12,438 nt of DNA from H111-94 sp034436045 (GTDB lineage: Bacteria; Chloroflexota; Ktedonobacteria; Ktedonobacterales; Ktedonobacteraceae). Within the stretch, counting starts at the first letter, position 1. Every line of letters begins with the position of its first letter. The notes below the pieces were generated by a model. It saw only the letters and a program-made list of their open reading frames with translations. It had not been told where the DNA came from and made no database searches. This document shows positions 1-5,604 of the stretch, piece after piece. The stretch spans positions 1 to 12,438 of the forward strand of contig DAOTVZ010000304.1 of the NCBI GenBank assembly GCA_034436045.1, read 5' to 3'. The translations under genes and the position numbers were made by a program.

Positions 1-100
1 TTGCCCGTCGAGCCGCTCTCACGGTCAGGGCGTGATTCATCATGCCCTGCTTGCCCGTCGAGCCGCTCTCACGGTCAGGGCGTGATTCATCATGCCCCTA
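1..100. repeat. 50-bp tandem direct repeat, two copies, each with a hairpin
   Basis: Positions 1-47 and 51-97 are identical, giving a 50-bp period with only three differing bases between copies. Each copy contains a hairpin, GGGCGTGA-TTCA-TCATGCCC, at 28-47 and 78-97 (eight pairs, one of them G-U). The first copy extends to ten pairs (26-49). The array may continue to the left of the window. It lies just past the stop codon of the minus-strand aminopeptidase gene, so its RNA would form hairpins at the end of that transcript, but no T-tract follows. The minus-strand text next to it (TTGTAGGGGCATG) resembles the core of the inverted repeat at 3692-3784. Confidence 0.85.
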
Positions 101-116
101 CAAATTTTTCCTGCAT

Positions 117-1175
117 TTAGATGATAAACTGTCCATCGCGCATGATGACGCGACCGTCTACCTCAATTGTGCAGCAGGTGGGAATGACATCCACATGGAT
201 GGTCGCGCTCCAGTCTGCACCCGTGAACTCTGGATAGGGGTTGCCGAAAGCGATATGCAACCCTGGCATCTTTTCGTCTTGCAGCAGGTTACCGCTCAGT
301 TTCTTCAGGCTGGTTAGCGTCCCAATAGCAAATTCACCGGCCCGATTGCCGTTGGGAACAGAGAAGAGGTAATCGCGCACCTCTTTTGCCAATGCCTCGT
401 TCTCGCTGCGCACCTCGGTGATATAGCCATCCTTCACGGTAATCAGTAAAGGTTGTTCAAGTACACCGTACTTTGCCGAGAAGAAATCGCCGAGAACGTC
501 GCAGACCAGCACGCCATCCACTGTTGCGGGAGCGGTAAATACCTCGCCTTCCGGTAGATTGCCCCATTTGCCTTGCTCGTGATAGCGACCATGACAGGGC
601 ACCCAGCGCCAGTCGGGATGGAACGTGCCGGTCACATCGCTGCCTTTCGCCGAAGTGACGTGGATGGTCTTCGCGTTGCGCACGATGTCATAGACCTGGT
701 TCGTCAGGCTAAAGACCTCATCATAATTCGCGCACATCCCCTCGGCCATCACGTTTTCGTCAATACCGATCATATGCCCATGTCGTGTCTTAAGTTCGGT
801 GGCGAGGAAGGGCAGGAGCGGAATACGGAAGGCAATCTCACCTGGCTGCGCCGTTGCAATATAGTAGGTGACGGTCGGATGCGCGTTAAGCAAATCCTGG
901 CGCAGCGTGTCAGGGAAGGCCGTCAATGGGCGTTCGCCATAATGCTCCAAAAAGCGTACCGTGACATCCGCGTGTCGATCAAGTGCCACGGCAGCCACGC
1001 GCCGCGCAATGCTCTCGCGCGCGTAATCGGTGATAATGAATACGCGATCCTGCCCGGTGACACCCATGCAGCGAATAGCATTTTCAGCCCCGAATTGCAA
1101 GCGCTCCTCAAAAGAGAGCGTTTGTGGGTCTATCGTGTGATGCTTTATCAATGTATTTTCTGTGATACCAGCCAT
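117..1175 (-). CDS. M29-family metal aminopeptidase (leucyl aminopeptidase/aminopeptidase T type)
   Basis: The 352-residue protein resembles family M29 zinc/cobalt aminopeptidases, which remove N-terminal residues from peptides in the cytoplasm. The expected metal ligands are visible: a Glu in NLPEGEVFTAP (Glu211), a Glu in AGEFAIG (Glu281), a His in LHIAFGNPYPEFTG (His307), and His327 and Asp329 in SATIHVD. The N-terminal half carries the variable Rossmann-like part. No signal peptide is seen. The ATG at 1175 was chosen because GAGGAG lies 7 nt upstream; a TTG 18 nt further upstream stays in frame but would put that Shine-Dalgarno sequence inside the gene. The protein is somewhat shorter than many M29 members. 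2,5-dihydroxypyridine dioxygenases (NicX) share this fold, a similar length and the final His/His/Asp ligands, so an oxygenase is an alternative. The gene stands alone, divergent from the YbjN-like gene. Confidence 0.82.
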   Translation of the reverse strand: MAGITENTLIKHHTIDPQTLSFEERLQFGAENAIRCMGVTGQDRVFIITDYARESIARRVAAVALDRHADVTVRFLEHYGERPLTAFPDTLRQDLLNAHPTVTYYIATAQPGEIAFRIPLLPFLATELKTRHGHMIGIDENVMAEGMCANYDEVFSLTNQVYDIVRNAKTIHVTSAKGSDVTGTFHPDWRWVPCHGRYHEQGKWGNLPEGEVFTAPATVDGVLVCDVLGDFFSAKYGVLEQPLLITVKDGYITEVRSENEALAKEVRDYLFSVPNGNRAGEFAIGTLTSLKKLSGNLLQDEKMPGLHIAFGNPYPEFTGADWSATIHVDVIPTCCTIEVDGRVIMRDGQFII

Positions 1176-1255
1176 AACCTGACTCCTCAACAAAATCTAT
1201 CTAATGCTATCGTAGAGAATAGAGGGCAAAGAACAATAGACATTTGCATATACGC

Positions 1256-1284
1256 ACATTGCCAGTTACGGGTAACATTGCCAG
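1256..1284. promoter_or_regulatory. Operator-like direct repeat around an inverted repeat
   Basis: The 10-mer ACATTGCCAG occurs at 1256-1265 and again at 1275-1284, a 19-bp period close to two helical turns. Between and overlapping the copies is GTTAC-GG-GTAAC, an inverted repeat. It lies in the divergent intergenic region, about 30 bp upstream of a promoter-like pair for the plus strand and about 80 bp upstream of the minus-strand aminopeptidase start. This layout fits a binding site for a regulator shared by both genes. The regulator itself is not in the window. Confidence 0.35.
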
Positions 1285-1312
1285 ACTTTTGGCGATTGCC
1301 TGAGACGTAAAA

Positions 1313-1342
1313 TTGGCGTAATTTTTATTACCGTGTTATAAA
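1313..1342 (+). promoter_or_regulatory. Candidate sigma-70 promoter upstream of the YbjN-like gene (distal)
   Basis: TTGGCG at 1313-1318 is followed after 17 nt by TTATAA (1336-1341), or after 18 nt by TATAAA (1337-1342). It would leave a leader of roughly 330 nt before the YbjN-like start. A 14-bp perfect palindrome, CGTTTGTACAAACG, follows at 1390-1403 and could be an operator. A 9-bp inverted repeat, GACGGAAAC/GTTTCCGTC, lies at 1458-1497 with a 22-nt loop. Confidence 0.3.
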
Positions 1343-1389
1343 TATTCGTCTATGCGTAACGTCATATACTAGTGTGGGAATAATAGCAA

Positions 1390-1403
1390 CGTTTGTACAA
1401 ACG
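1390..1403. promoter_or_regulatory. Perfect 14-bp palindrome, possible operator
   Basis: CGTTTGTACAAACG reads the same on both strands. It is in the divergent region about 50 bp downstream of the distal promoter candidate, a position where a repressor could block transcription toward the YbjN-like gene. The size fits a small dimeric regulator. No second copy was noticed in the window. Confidence 0.35.
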
Positions 1404-1538
1404 CAAACAGGCTTTAGCCAGATACAATTCAAGCGAAAAGGATGAGTAGTGTGTTATGACGGAAACCTCGACCAGGCTCTATCCATTAGTTTCCGTCCTG
1501 ACCAACCTGCCTATCAACAGGCCAACGCGCGCTTCAGC

Positions 1539-1566
1539 TTGTAGTGGCTACTCGTAATGATATACT
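1539..1566 (+). promoter_or_regulatory. Candidate sigma-70 promoter upstream of the YbjN-like gene (proximal)
   Basis: TTGTAG (1539-1544) and TATACT (1561-1566) are separated by 16 nt. The -10 box matches five of six consensus bases. Transcription would begin near 1573, leaving a leader of about 110 nt before the ATG at 1686. This is closer than the pair at 1313-1342 and is the more economical choice, although neither can be decided from sequence alone. Confidence 0.35.
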
Positions 1567-1685
1567 GGTAGCAAGAAAGAGGCAGAGTACACAACTGTCA
1601 TCGTTGTCGCCCTTGCCTGGCCTGCAAAACATCATGCAGGGGTGTCCTTCGCCATCTGTTGATAGGATAGCAAAAGGAGAACAGT

Positions 1686-2312
1686 ATGGCTCAGCCATTT
1701 GGCGTTCCGCAAATCAAAGACTACCTTGTGCGTATGGGCTTGAAAATTGCCCACATCAATGAAGAGCAGGAACTTGTAGAGCTGGCCTTTCACGGAAGCC
1801 AGGGACAATGGCGCATGATTATTGGTTTCCAGCAGGATGGCGATATTCGTAAACTGATGTTCATTATCCCCCATGTCGCGGTCGTGACACACAAGCGGCG
1901 TCTCGATTGCCTGGAAGCGCTCCTGGCTGTGAACTATCGCATCGCCATGGGCAAGTTCGGCCTTGACCTGGAAGATGGCGAGGTACGCCTGGAAGAAGCC
2001 ATTCCCGTCGCCCTGGGCGAGATCACCTTTGAGCAGTTTCAACTGGTCTTTAGTGCGCTCATGCAGACCATGGCTGTCTACCACAGCCTGATTCCGCGCC
2101 TGGTCTATAGCACGCTTTCTGTCAAGGAAGCCTTAGAGGCTTGCGAGCGAGATTTCGTGCAGGAGCTTCAAGACAATAAAGATGACGAGCAGGCGAAGGA
2201 TGAGGAGCCGAAAGACGAAACCAGCCCTTTACCCTCGCATGAGCCGCCAGACCTGGACGTCAGCGACGTGTTGGCCGAGCTTTCGCGCATCTTAGAGGAA
2301 AAAAGTGAATAA
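1686..2312 (+). CDS. YbjN-like domain protein with an acidic C-terminal tail
   Basis: The 208-residue protein looks like the YbjN/type III secretion chaperone-like fold, an alpha-beta domain of unknown biochemical role found in many bacteria. Residues 1-145 give the expected pattern: an N-terminal helix (IKDYLVRMGLKI), strands (ELVELAFHG, WRMIIGFQ, KLMFIIPHV), a helical LEALLAVNYRIAMGKFGLD segment, then a strand (EVRLEEAIPV) and a helical segment. From about 158 the chain becomes acidic and low in complexity, rich in D, E, K and P, ending in a possible short helix (DVSDVLAELSRILEE). There is no signal peptide or membrane segment. The ATG is supported by AAGGAG 6 nt upstream. It is a single gene with its own promoter region, ending in a large hairpin shared with the convergent dehydrogenase. 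The fold call rests on pattern by eye and the function is not known. Confidence 0.55.
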   Translation: MAQPFGVPQIKDYLVRMGLKIAHINEEQELVELAFHGSQGQWRMIIGFQQDGDIRKLMFIIPHVAVVTHKRRLDCLEALLAVNYRIAMGKFGLDLEDGEVRLEEAIPVALGEITFEQFQLVFSALMQTMAVYHSLIPRLVYSTLSVKEALEACERDFVQELQDNKDDEQAKDEEPKDETSPLPSHEPPDLDVSDVLAELSRILEEKSE

Positions 2313-2327
2313 GGCAAGGCATCGGCG

Positions 2328-2398
2328 AAGGGACAGCGTACACACAAACAGGACATCCACGAGGGATGTCCTGTTTGTGTGTACGCTGTCCCTTTTTT
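2328..2398. repeat. Perfect 31-bp inverted repeat between convergent genes; terminator for the plus strand
   Basis: The left arm 2328-2358 and right arm 2364-2394 are perfect complements around the 5-nt loop ACGAG. On the plus strand the right arm runs into six T (2393-2398), giving a textbook intrinsic terminator for the YbjN-like gene, which stops 15 nt before the left arm. On the minus strand the hairpin also follows the dehydrogenase stop (2404), but no T-tract is present there. A 31-bp perfect stem is far longer than termination needs, and the outer sequence AAGGGACAGCGTACA looks like the edge of a REP- or MITE-like mobile palindrome. The terminator role is well supported; the mobile origin is inference. 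Confidence 0.85.
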
Positions 2399-2403
2399 GG
2401 GGA

Positions 2404-3555
2404 TTAATAACATCCGATCTGCTTGGCGATCAGCATGCGCTGCACCTCGCTTGTACCTTCGCCGATCTCATTGATCTTAACGCTACGCCAGTAGCGGGCG
2501 ACGGGAAATTCTTCCATGAAGCCGTAGCCGCCGTGAATCTGCACAGCCTGGTCCGCCGCCCGTTTGGCCGTCTCGGAAGCGAAGACTTTCGCCATCGAGG
2601 CTTCGCGCGTGAAGGGTTGGCCCTGCATGTACAGCCACGCCGCTTTATAGTACATCAGGCGCGCCAGTTCGATCTCGGTTGCCATGTCGGCCAGCTTGAA
2701 CTGAATGGCCTGGAACTTGCTCAGCGTTTTGCCGAACTGACGGCGCTCCTTCGCATACTTCAATGCCTCGTCGAAACAGGCCTGAGCCAGCCCGACGGAG
2801 AGCGCTGCAATGGCGACACGCCCACCGTCGAGAATATGCATGAACTGTTTGAAACCATCTCCCGGTTTACCCAGCATATTCTCTTCCGGCACCTGACAAT
2901 CCTCGAAGGAGAGCGGGCGTGTATCTGAAGCCTTCCAGCCCATCTTCTTGTATGGTTTACCGATAATGTAGCCCGGTGTGCCCTTTGGCACGATGATATT
3001 GGTGATCTCCTTGTGTCCGTCGGGACGCATGCCCGTGACCGCCGTAATCGTGACGCCGCCTGTGATGTCGGTACCAGCATTGGTGATGAAACTCTTCGCG
3101 CCGTTGATGTGCCAGTAGCCGTCTTTGAGTGTCGCGCGTGTCTGCGTGCCACCGGCGTCCGAACCGGCCTCTGGTTCGGTCAGGCCAAAAGCCCAGAGTT
3201 GTTCACCGCGCGTAAGTGGTGGCAGGTAACGCTCCTTCTGCTCGCGCGTGCCATACAGGTAAAACGGGGTCGTACCTAACGATGTATGCGCCTCCATCGT
3301 GATGCCGACCGCGACATCACCACGGGAAATCTCTTCAATAGCAATACAATAAGAAAGAAAATCTGCCCCGGCCCCTCCATATTCCTCTGGAAAAGGTAAT
3401 CCCAGCAGTCCCAGTTCTCCCATTTTGCGAATCAGGTCATATGGAAATTTGCCGCTTTCATCCATCTCTGCCGCCAGAGGTTTAATCTCCTGCTCCGCAA
3501 ATTCCCGACAGGTATCGCGAATGGCTTTCTGCTCGTCGTTGAGTTCAAAGTCCAT
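2404..3555 (-). CDS. Acyl-CoA dehydrogenase (short/medium-chain, butyryl-CoA dehydrogenase-like)
   Basis: The 383-residue FAD enzyme performs the first step of fatty-acid or branched-chain acyl-CoA oxidation, forming the trans-2,3 double bond and passing electrons to electron-transfer flavoprotein. Length and domain order are standard: an N-terminal helical domain (1-118), a central beta domain with the FAD-binding signature LTEPEAGSD (125-133) and SFITNAG (155-161), then a C-terminal helical domain with RRQFGKTLSKFQAIQFKLAD (271-290) and QIHGGYGFMEEFPVARYWR (339-357). The catalytic base is expected at Glu366 in GEGTSEVQR, the usual place for short- and medium-chain members. The ATG has AAGGAG 10 nt upstream. 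Its own -10 box lies about 85 bp upstream, and a large inverted repeat separates it from metK, so it is probably a single-gene unit. Exact substrate chain length cannot be read from sequence. Confidence 0.95.
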   Translation of the reverse strand: MDFELNDEQKAIRDTCREFAEQEIKPLAAEMDESGKFPYDLIRKMGELGLLGLPFPEEYGGAGADFLSYCIAIEEISRGDVAVGITMEAHTSLGTTPFYLYGTREQKERYLPPLTRGEQLWAFGLTEPEAGSDAGGTQTRATLKDGYWHINGAKSFITNAGTDITGGVTITAVTGMRPDGHKEITNIIVPKGTPGYIIGKPYKKMGWKASDTRPLSFEDCQVPEENMLGKPGDGFKQFMHILDGGRVAIAALSVGLAQACFDEALKYAKERRQFGKTLSKFQAIQFKLADMATEIELARLMYYKAAWLYMQGQPFTREASMAKVFASETAKRAADQAVQIHGGYGFMEEFPVARYWRSVKINEIGEGTSEVQRMLIAKQIGCY

Positions 3556-3640
3556 CTCGTTCTAGCTCCTTTTTCCAGGCAAACCCTGCAAAAAAACAAT
3601 CGTGCGATGTAAAAAAAATAAGGTTCGCCCATCTTGCTAG

Positions 3641-3669
3641 ATTATACTATACGAGAGTGGGAGAGGAAA
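3641..3669 (-). promoter_or_regulatory. Candidate promoter of the acyl-CoA dehydrogenase gene
   Basis: Read on the minus strand, a perfect TATAAT -10 box is at 3646-3641. The best -35 at 17-nt spacing is TTTCCT (3669-3664), a weak match. Transcription would start near 3634 and leave a leader of about 80 nt. The weak -35 suggests help from an activator or another sigma factor. Confidence 0.45.
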
Positions 3670-3691
3670 ATGGAAGACTCGAAGGAGTGGG

Positions 3692-3784
3692 GCAAGGCGA
3701 CCGCCAGGGTATGCCCCCTACAATGATTACAAGTGGAAGCTGTAATATGCCATTGTAGGGGGCATACCCTGGCGATCGCCTTGC
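3692..3784. repeat. Long inverted repeat, 34-bp arms, between metK and the dehydrogenase gene
   Basis: The left arm 3692-3725 and right arm 3751-3784 pair at 33 of 34 positions; the one difference (GCGACCGCC against GCGATCGCC) still gives a G-U pair in the RNA of one strand. The 25-nt loop holds a further 6-bp stem (ATTACA at 3726-3731 with TGTAAT at 3741-3746). It lies about 55 bp past the metK stop codon. There is no T-tract on either side, so an ordinary intrinsic terminator is unlikely, although such a stem could still stop transcription or protect the 3' end. No transposase is nearby. The ATGCCCCCTACAA core resembles sequence at 92-103. Confidence 0.9.
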
Positions 3785-3838
3785 TTTGGGATCGTCCTGC
3801 CTGACGAGCGCCTGTACATAGTCGCCTCGTTTTGCCAG

Positions 3839-5089
3839 TTAGCGCAGTACATCCTCACTTATACTCTCGTTGAGGCTTTTGCGCAGCGCGGGTACCTTGT
3901 CCAGTGCCTCCCAGGGGGCATCGATATCGGTGCGCCCGAAGTGACCGAAAGCCGCTGTGGGCTGATAGATTGGACGGCGCAGGTTGAGCGATTGAATAAT
4001 GCCCGCCGGACGTAGATCGAAGTATTCATTGATGAGGCGCACGATCTCGTCGTCGGAGACTTTGCCCGTGCCGAAGGTTTCGATGAAGAGCGACAGGGGG
4101 CGGGCCACGCCGATGGCATAGGAGACTTGCAGTTCCAGGCGGTCGGCCACACCGGCGGCGACCAGGTTCTTGGCGATGTGGCGGGCCATATAGGCCGCTG
4201 AGCGATCCACCTTTGTCGGGTCTTTGCCGCTAAAAGCACCGCCGCCGTGGCGGGCCATGCCGCCATAGGTATCGACAATGATCTTGCGTCCGGTCAGACC
4301 GGCATCACCCATCGGGCCACCCGTTACGAAGCGACCGGTTGGATTAACAAAGTATTTGGTTTCACTATCGAGCAGATGCGCGGGAATAACCGGTTTAACA
4401 ATGTATTCGATGACATCGTTGCGCACCTGTTCCTGATCGACGTAGCCGGCGTGCTGGGTCGAAATAACGACGGTATCGACGCGCACCGGGCGACCATATT
4501 CATACTGCACCGTGACCTGACTCTTGCCGTCGGGCCGCAGATAGGCCATCGGGCCATTGCCATTCCATGACTTGCGCCGCACCTGGGAGAGCTGGCGCGT
4601 GAGTTTGTGTGCCAGGCTAATCGGCATCGGCATATATTCTGGCGTTTCATTGCAAGCAAAACCGATCATCATACCCTGGTCGCCCGCGCCGATCTGCTCC
4701 AGTTCGCTATCGCTCAGGTGCCGCACGCTTCTGGCCTCCAGAGAGCGGCTGACGCCCATATCGATGTCGGGCGATTGCTTGCCGATAGAAGTCACGACGC
4801 CGCAGGTGCGGTAGTCGAAGCCGTATTCAGCGTTAATGTAGCCGACTTGCTCGATGGTAGAGCGTACCACGGCGGGCATATCGACCCAGGCCGAGGTGGT
4901 AATTTCACCGGCGATCAGCACCAGCCCGGTGGTGGTAGCTGTTTCGCAGGCCACGCGCGCCATCGGGTCCTGGGCCAGAATAGCGTCTAGAATAGCATCC
5001 GAAATCTGGTCGCAGAGCTTGTCGGGGTGCCCCTCCGTTACTGACTCACTGGTAAAGTACGACTTGGGGCTGTTCATAAAATTGCTCAC
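3839..5089 (-). CDS. metK: S-adenosylmethionine synthase (methionine adenosyltransferase)
   Basis: MetK makes SAM from methionine and ATP in the cytoplasm, usually as a tetramer. All hallmark stretches are present in the 416-residue protein: SESVTEGHPDKLCDQISDA (14-32, with His21), SPDIDMGVS (106-114), the signature GAGDQGMMIGFACNETPEY (134-152), DGKSQV, TQHAG, NPTGRFVTGGPMGDAGLTGR (249-268) and the glycine-rich ATP loop GGGAFSGKDPTKVDRS (282-297). The start is GTG at 5089, supported by AAGGAGG only 6 nt upstream; an ATG four codons later is too far from that site. The gene is preceded by a consensus promoter, a SAM-I riboswitch and a terminator, so high SAM should stop its transcription. It lies downstream of ahcY on the same strand but has its own promoter. 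Confidence 0.98.
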   Translation of the reverse strand: MSNFMNSPKSYFTSESVTEGHPDKLCDQISDAILDAILAQDPMARVACETATTTGLVLIAGEITTSAWVDMPAVVRSTIEQVGYINAEYGFDYRTCGVVTSIGKQSPDIDMGVSRSLEARSVRHLSDSELEQIGAGDQGMMIGFACNETPEYMPMPISLAHKLTRQLSQVRRKSWNGNGPMAYLRPDGKSQVTVQYEYGRPVRVDTVVISTQHAGYVDQEQVRNDVIEYIVKPVIPAHLLDSETKYFVNPTGRFVTGGPMGDAGLTGRKIIVDTYGGMARHGGGAFSGKDPTKVDRSAAYMARHIAKNLVAAGVADRLELQVSYAIGVARPLSLFIETFGTGKVSDDEIVRLINEYFDLRPAGIIQSLNLRRPIYQPTAAFGHFGRTDIDAPWEALDKVPALRKSLNESISEDVLR

Positions 5090-5193
5090 GTAGAGCCTCC
5101 TTCACTAAAAAAAATGTCGTGCGGTCGCGCATCACCTGTGCGCCGCGAAAAACAGGGGAAGCGGAATGGGCAGAGCCGGTCGTGCAGAGGGCA

Positions 5194-5218
5194 TAAAAAT
5201 ACCCCTGGCAAGGGGTAT
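5194..5218 (-). terminator. Riboswitch-controlled intrinsic terminator in the metK leader
   Basis: On the minus strand ATACCCCT-TGCC-AGGGGTAT forms a perfect 8-bp stem (5218-5199) followed by a T-run (5199-5195). It sits 19 nt past the aptamer and about 105 nt before the metK start. CCCCTT of its left arm (5215-5210) can instead pair with AGGGGG (5240-5235), which overlaps the 3' strand of aptamer helix P1. This is the usual SAM-I logic: SAM bound, P1 formed, terminator on. The alternative pairing is my inference. Confidence 0.88.
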
Positions 5219-5236
5219 GGCTTTGCTGGCACATCC

Positions 5237-5342
5237 CCCTCATCTTGCGGACTTCTCCGCCGGAATTGGCACCCTTTCTGCTGAATGCAGACGGGTTGTC
5301 GGGCTTCGTCGGGCCGTTTCCCTCCACCTCTCTTGATGAGAG
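5237..5342 (-). promoter_or_regulatory. SAM-I (S-box) riboswitch aptamer upstream of metK
   Basis: Read 5' to 3' on the minus strand, the conserved S-box segments occur in order: CTCATCAAGAGAGGTGGAGG, then GAAACGGCCCGACGAAGCCC, then GACAACC, a variable P3 loop, then AAGGGTGCCAATTCCGGCGG and a closing GATGAG. P1 pairs CTCTCAT with ATGAGGG (5342-5336 with 5243-5237, one G-U). The GACAACC element differs by one base from the more common GGCAACC. It is transcribed from the consensus promoter at 5415-5444 and is followed by an intrinsic terminator, so it should be a transcriptional OFF switch for metK. No second copy was seen upstream of ahcY or mtnA. Confidence 0.96.
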
Positions 5343-5414
5343 CAGATTGACTGCTTTATTCAGTTGTAGGTATAGGTGTCATGGTCATAGACAAGTAATG
5401 TACACTTACCACTA

Positions 5415-5444
5415 ATTATAAACCATTCTTAGACACATTGTCAA
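5415..5444 (-). promoter_or_regulatory. Full-consensus sigma-70 promoter of metK
   Basis: On the minus strand TTGACA (5444-5439) and TATAAT (5420-5415) both match the housekeeping consensus exactly, with an 18-nt spacer. Transcription should begin near 5407, about 65 nt before the riboswitch, and the whole leader would be a little over 300 nt. A strong constitutive promoter followed by a SAM-sensing terminator places control after initiation. Confidence 0.88.
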
Positions 5445-5495
5445 TGAACGGCAATAGCCCATCCATAAGAGCTTGCTTATCAACCGCAAGGTTAT

Positions 5496-5582
5496 CCCTA
5501 CCATGGCCGCATAGGGTAGGGGCGTCCAAAGTAAACGGTTATGGGGCGACCCTCGCGGTTGTTCTGTCTCGTGGTCGCCCCA
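5496..5582. repeat. Two adjacent hairpins downstream of ahcY, repeat-like
   Basis: Hairpin one: CCCTACC (5496-5502) pairs with GGTAGGG (5515-5521) around a 12-nt loop. Hairpin two: TGGGGCGACC (5542-5551) pairs with GGTCGCCCCA (5573-5582) around a 21-nt loop. The second begins 22 bp past the ahcY stop codon, a position suited to 3'-end formation, but no T-tract follows on the minus strand. The GTAGGGGC and GGGCGACC words echo the repeats at 1-100 and 3692-3784, so this is probably a dispersed palindromic element. Confidence 0.7.
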
Positions 5583-5604
5583 CCGTGCGGCGCTCTGTCC
5601 CCGT

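Noticed and set aside
1..100. CRISPR array
   Set aside because: The repeat units are adjacent with only three variable bases between them, so there are no spacers. No cas gene is present.
573..1310. Plus-strand open frame of 245 codons
   Set aside because: It lies opposite the aminopeptidase gene, has no family-like motifs and no clear ribosome-binding site. The minus-strand protein has a full set of metal ligands.
3692..3784. Insertion sequence
   Set aside because: The inverted repeat encloses only 25 nt and no transposase is nearby, so at most it is a non-autonomous palindromic element.
5046..5327. Minus-strand open frame of 93 codons over the metK leader
   Set aside because: The region is explained by the SAM-I riboswitch and its terminator; the encoded sequence is low in motif content.
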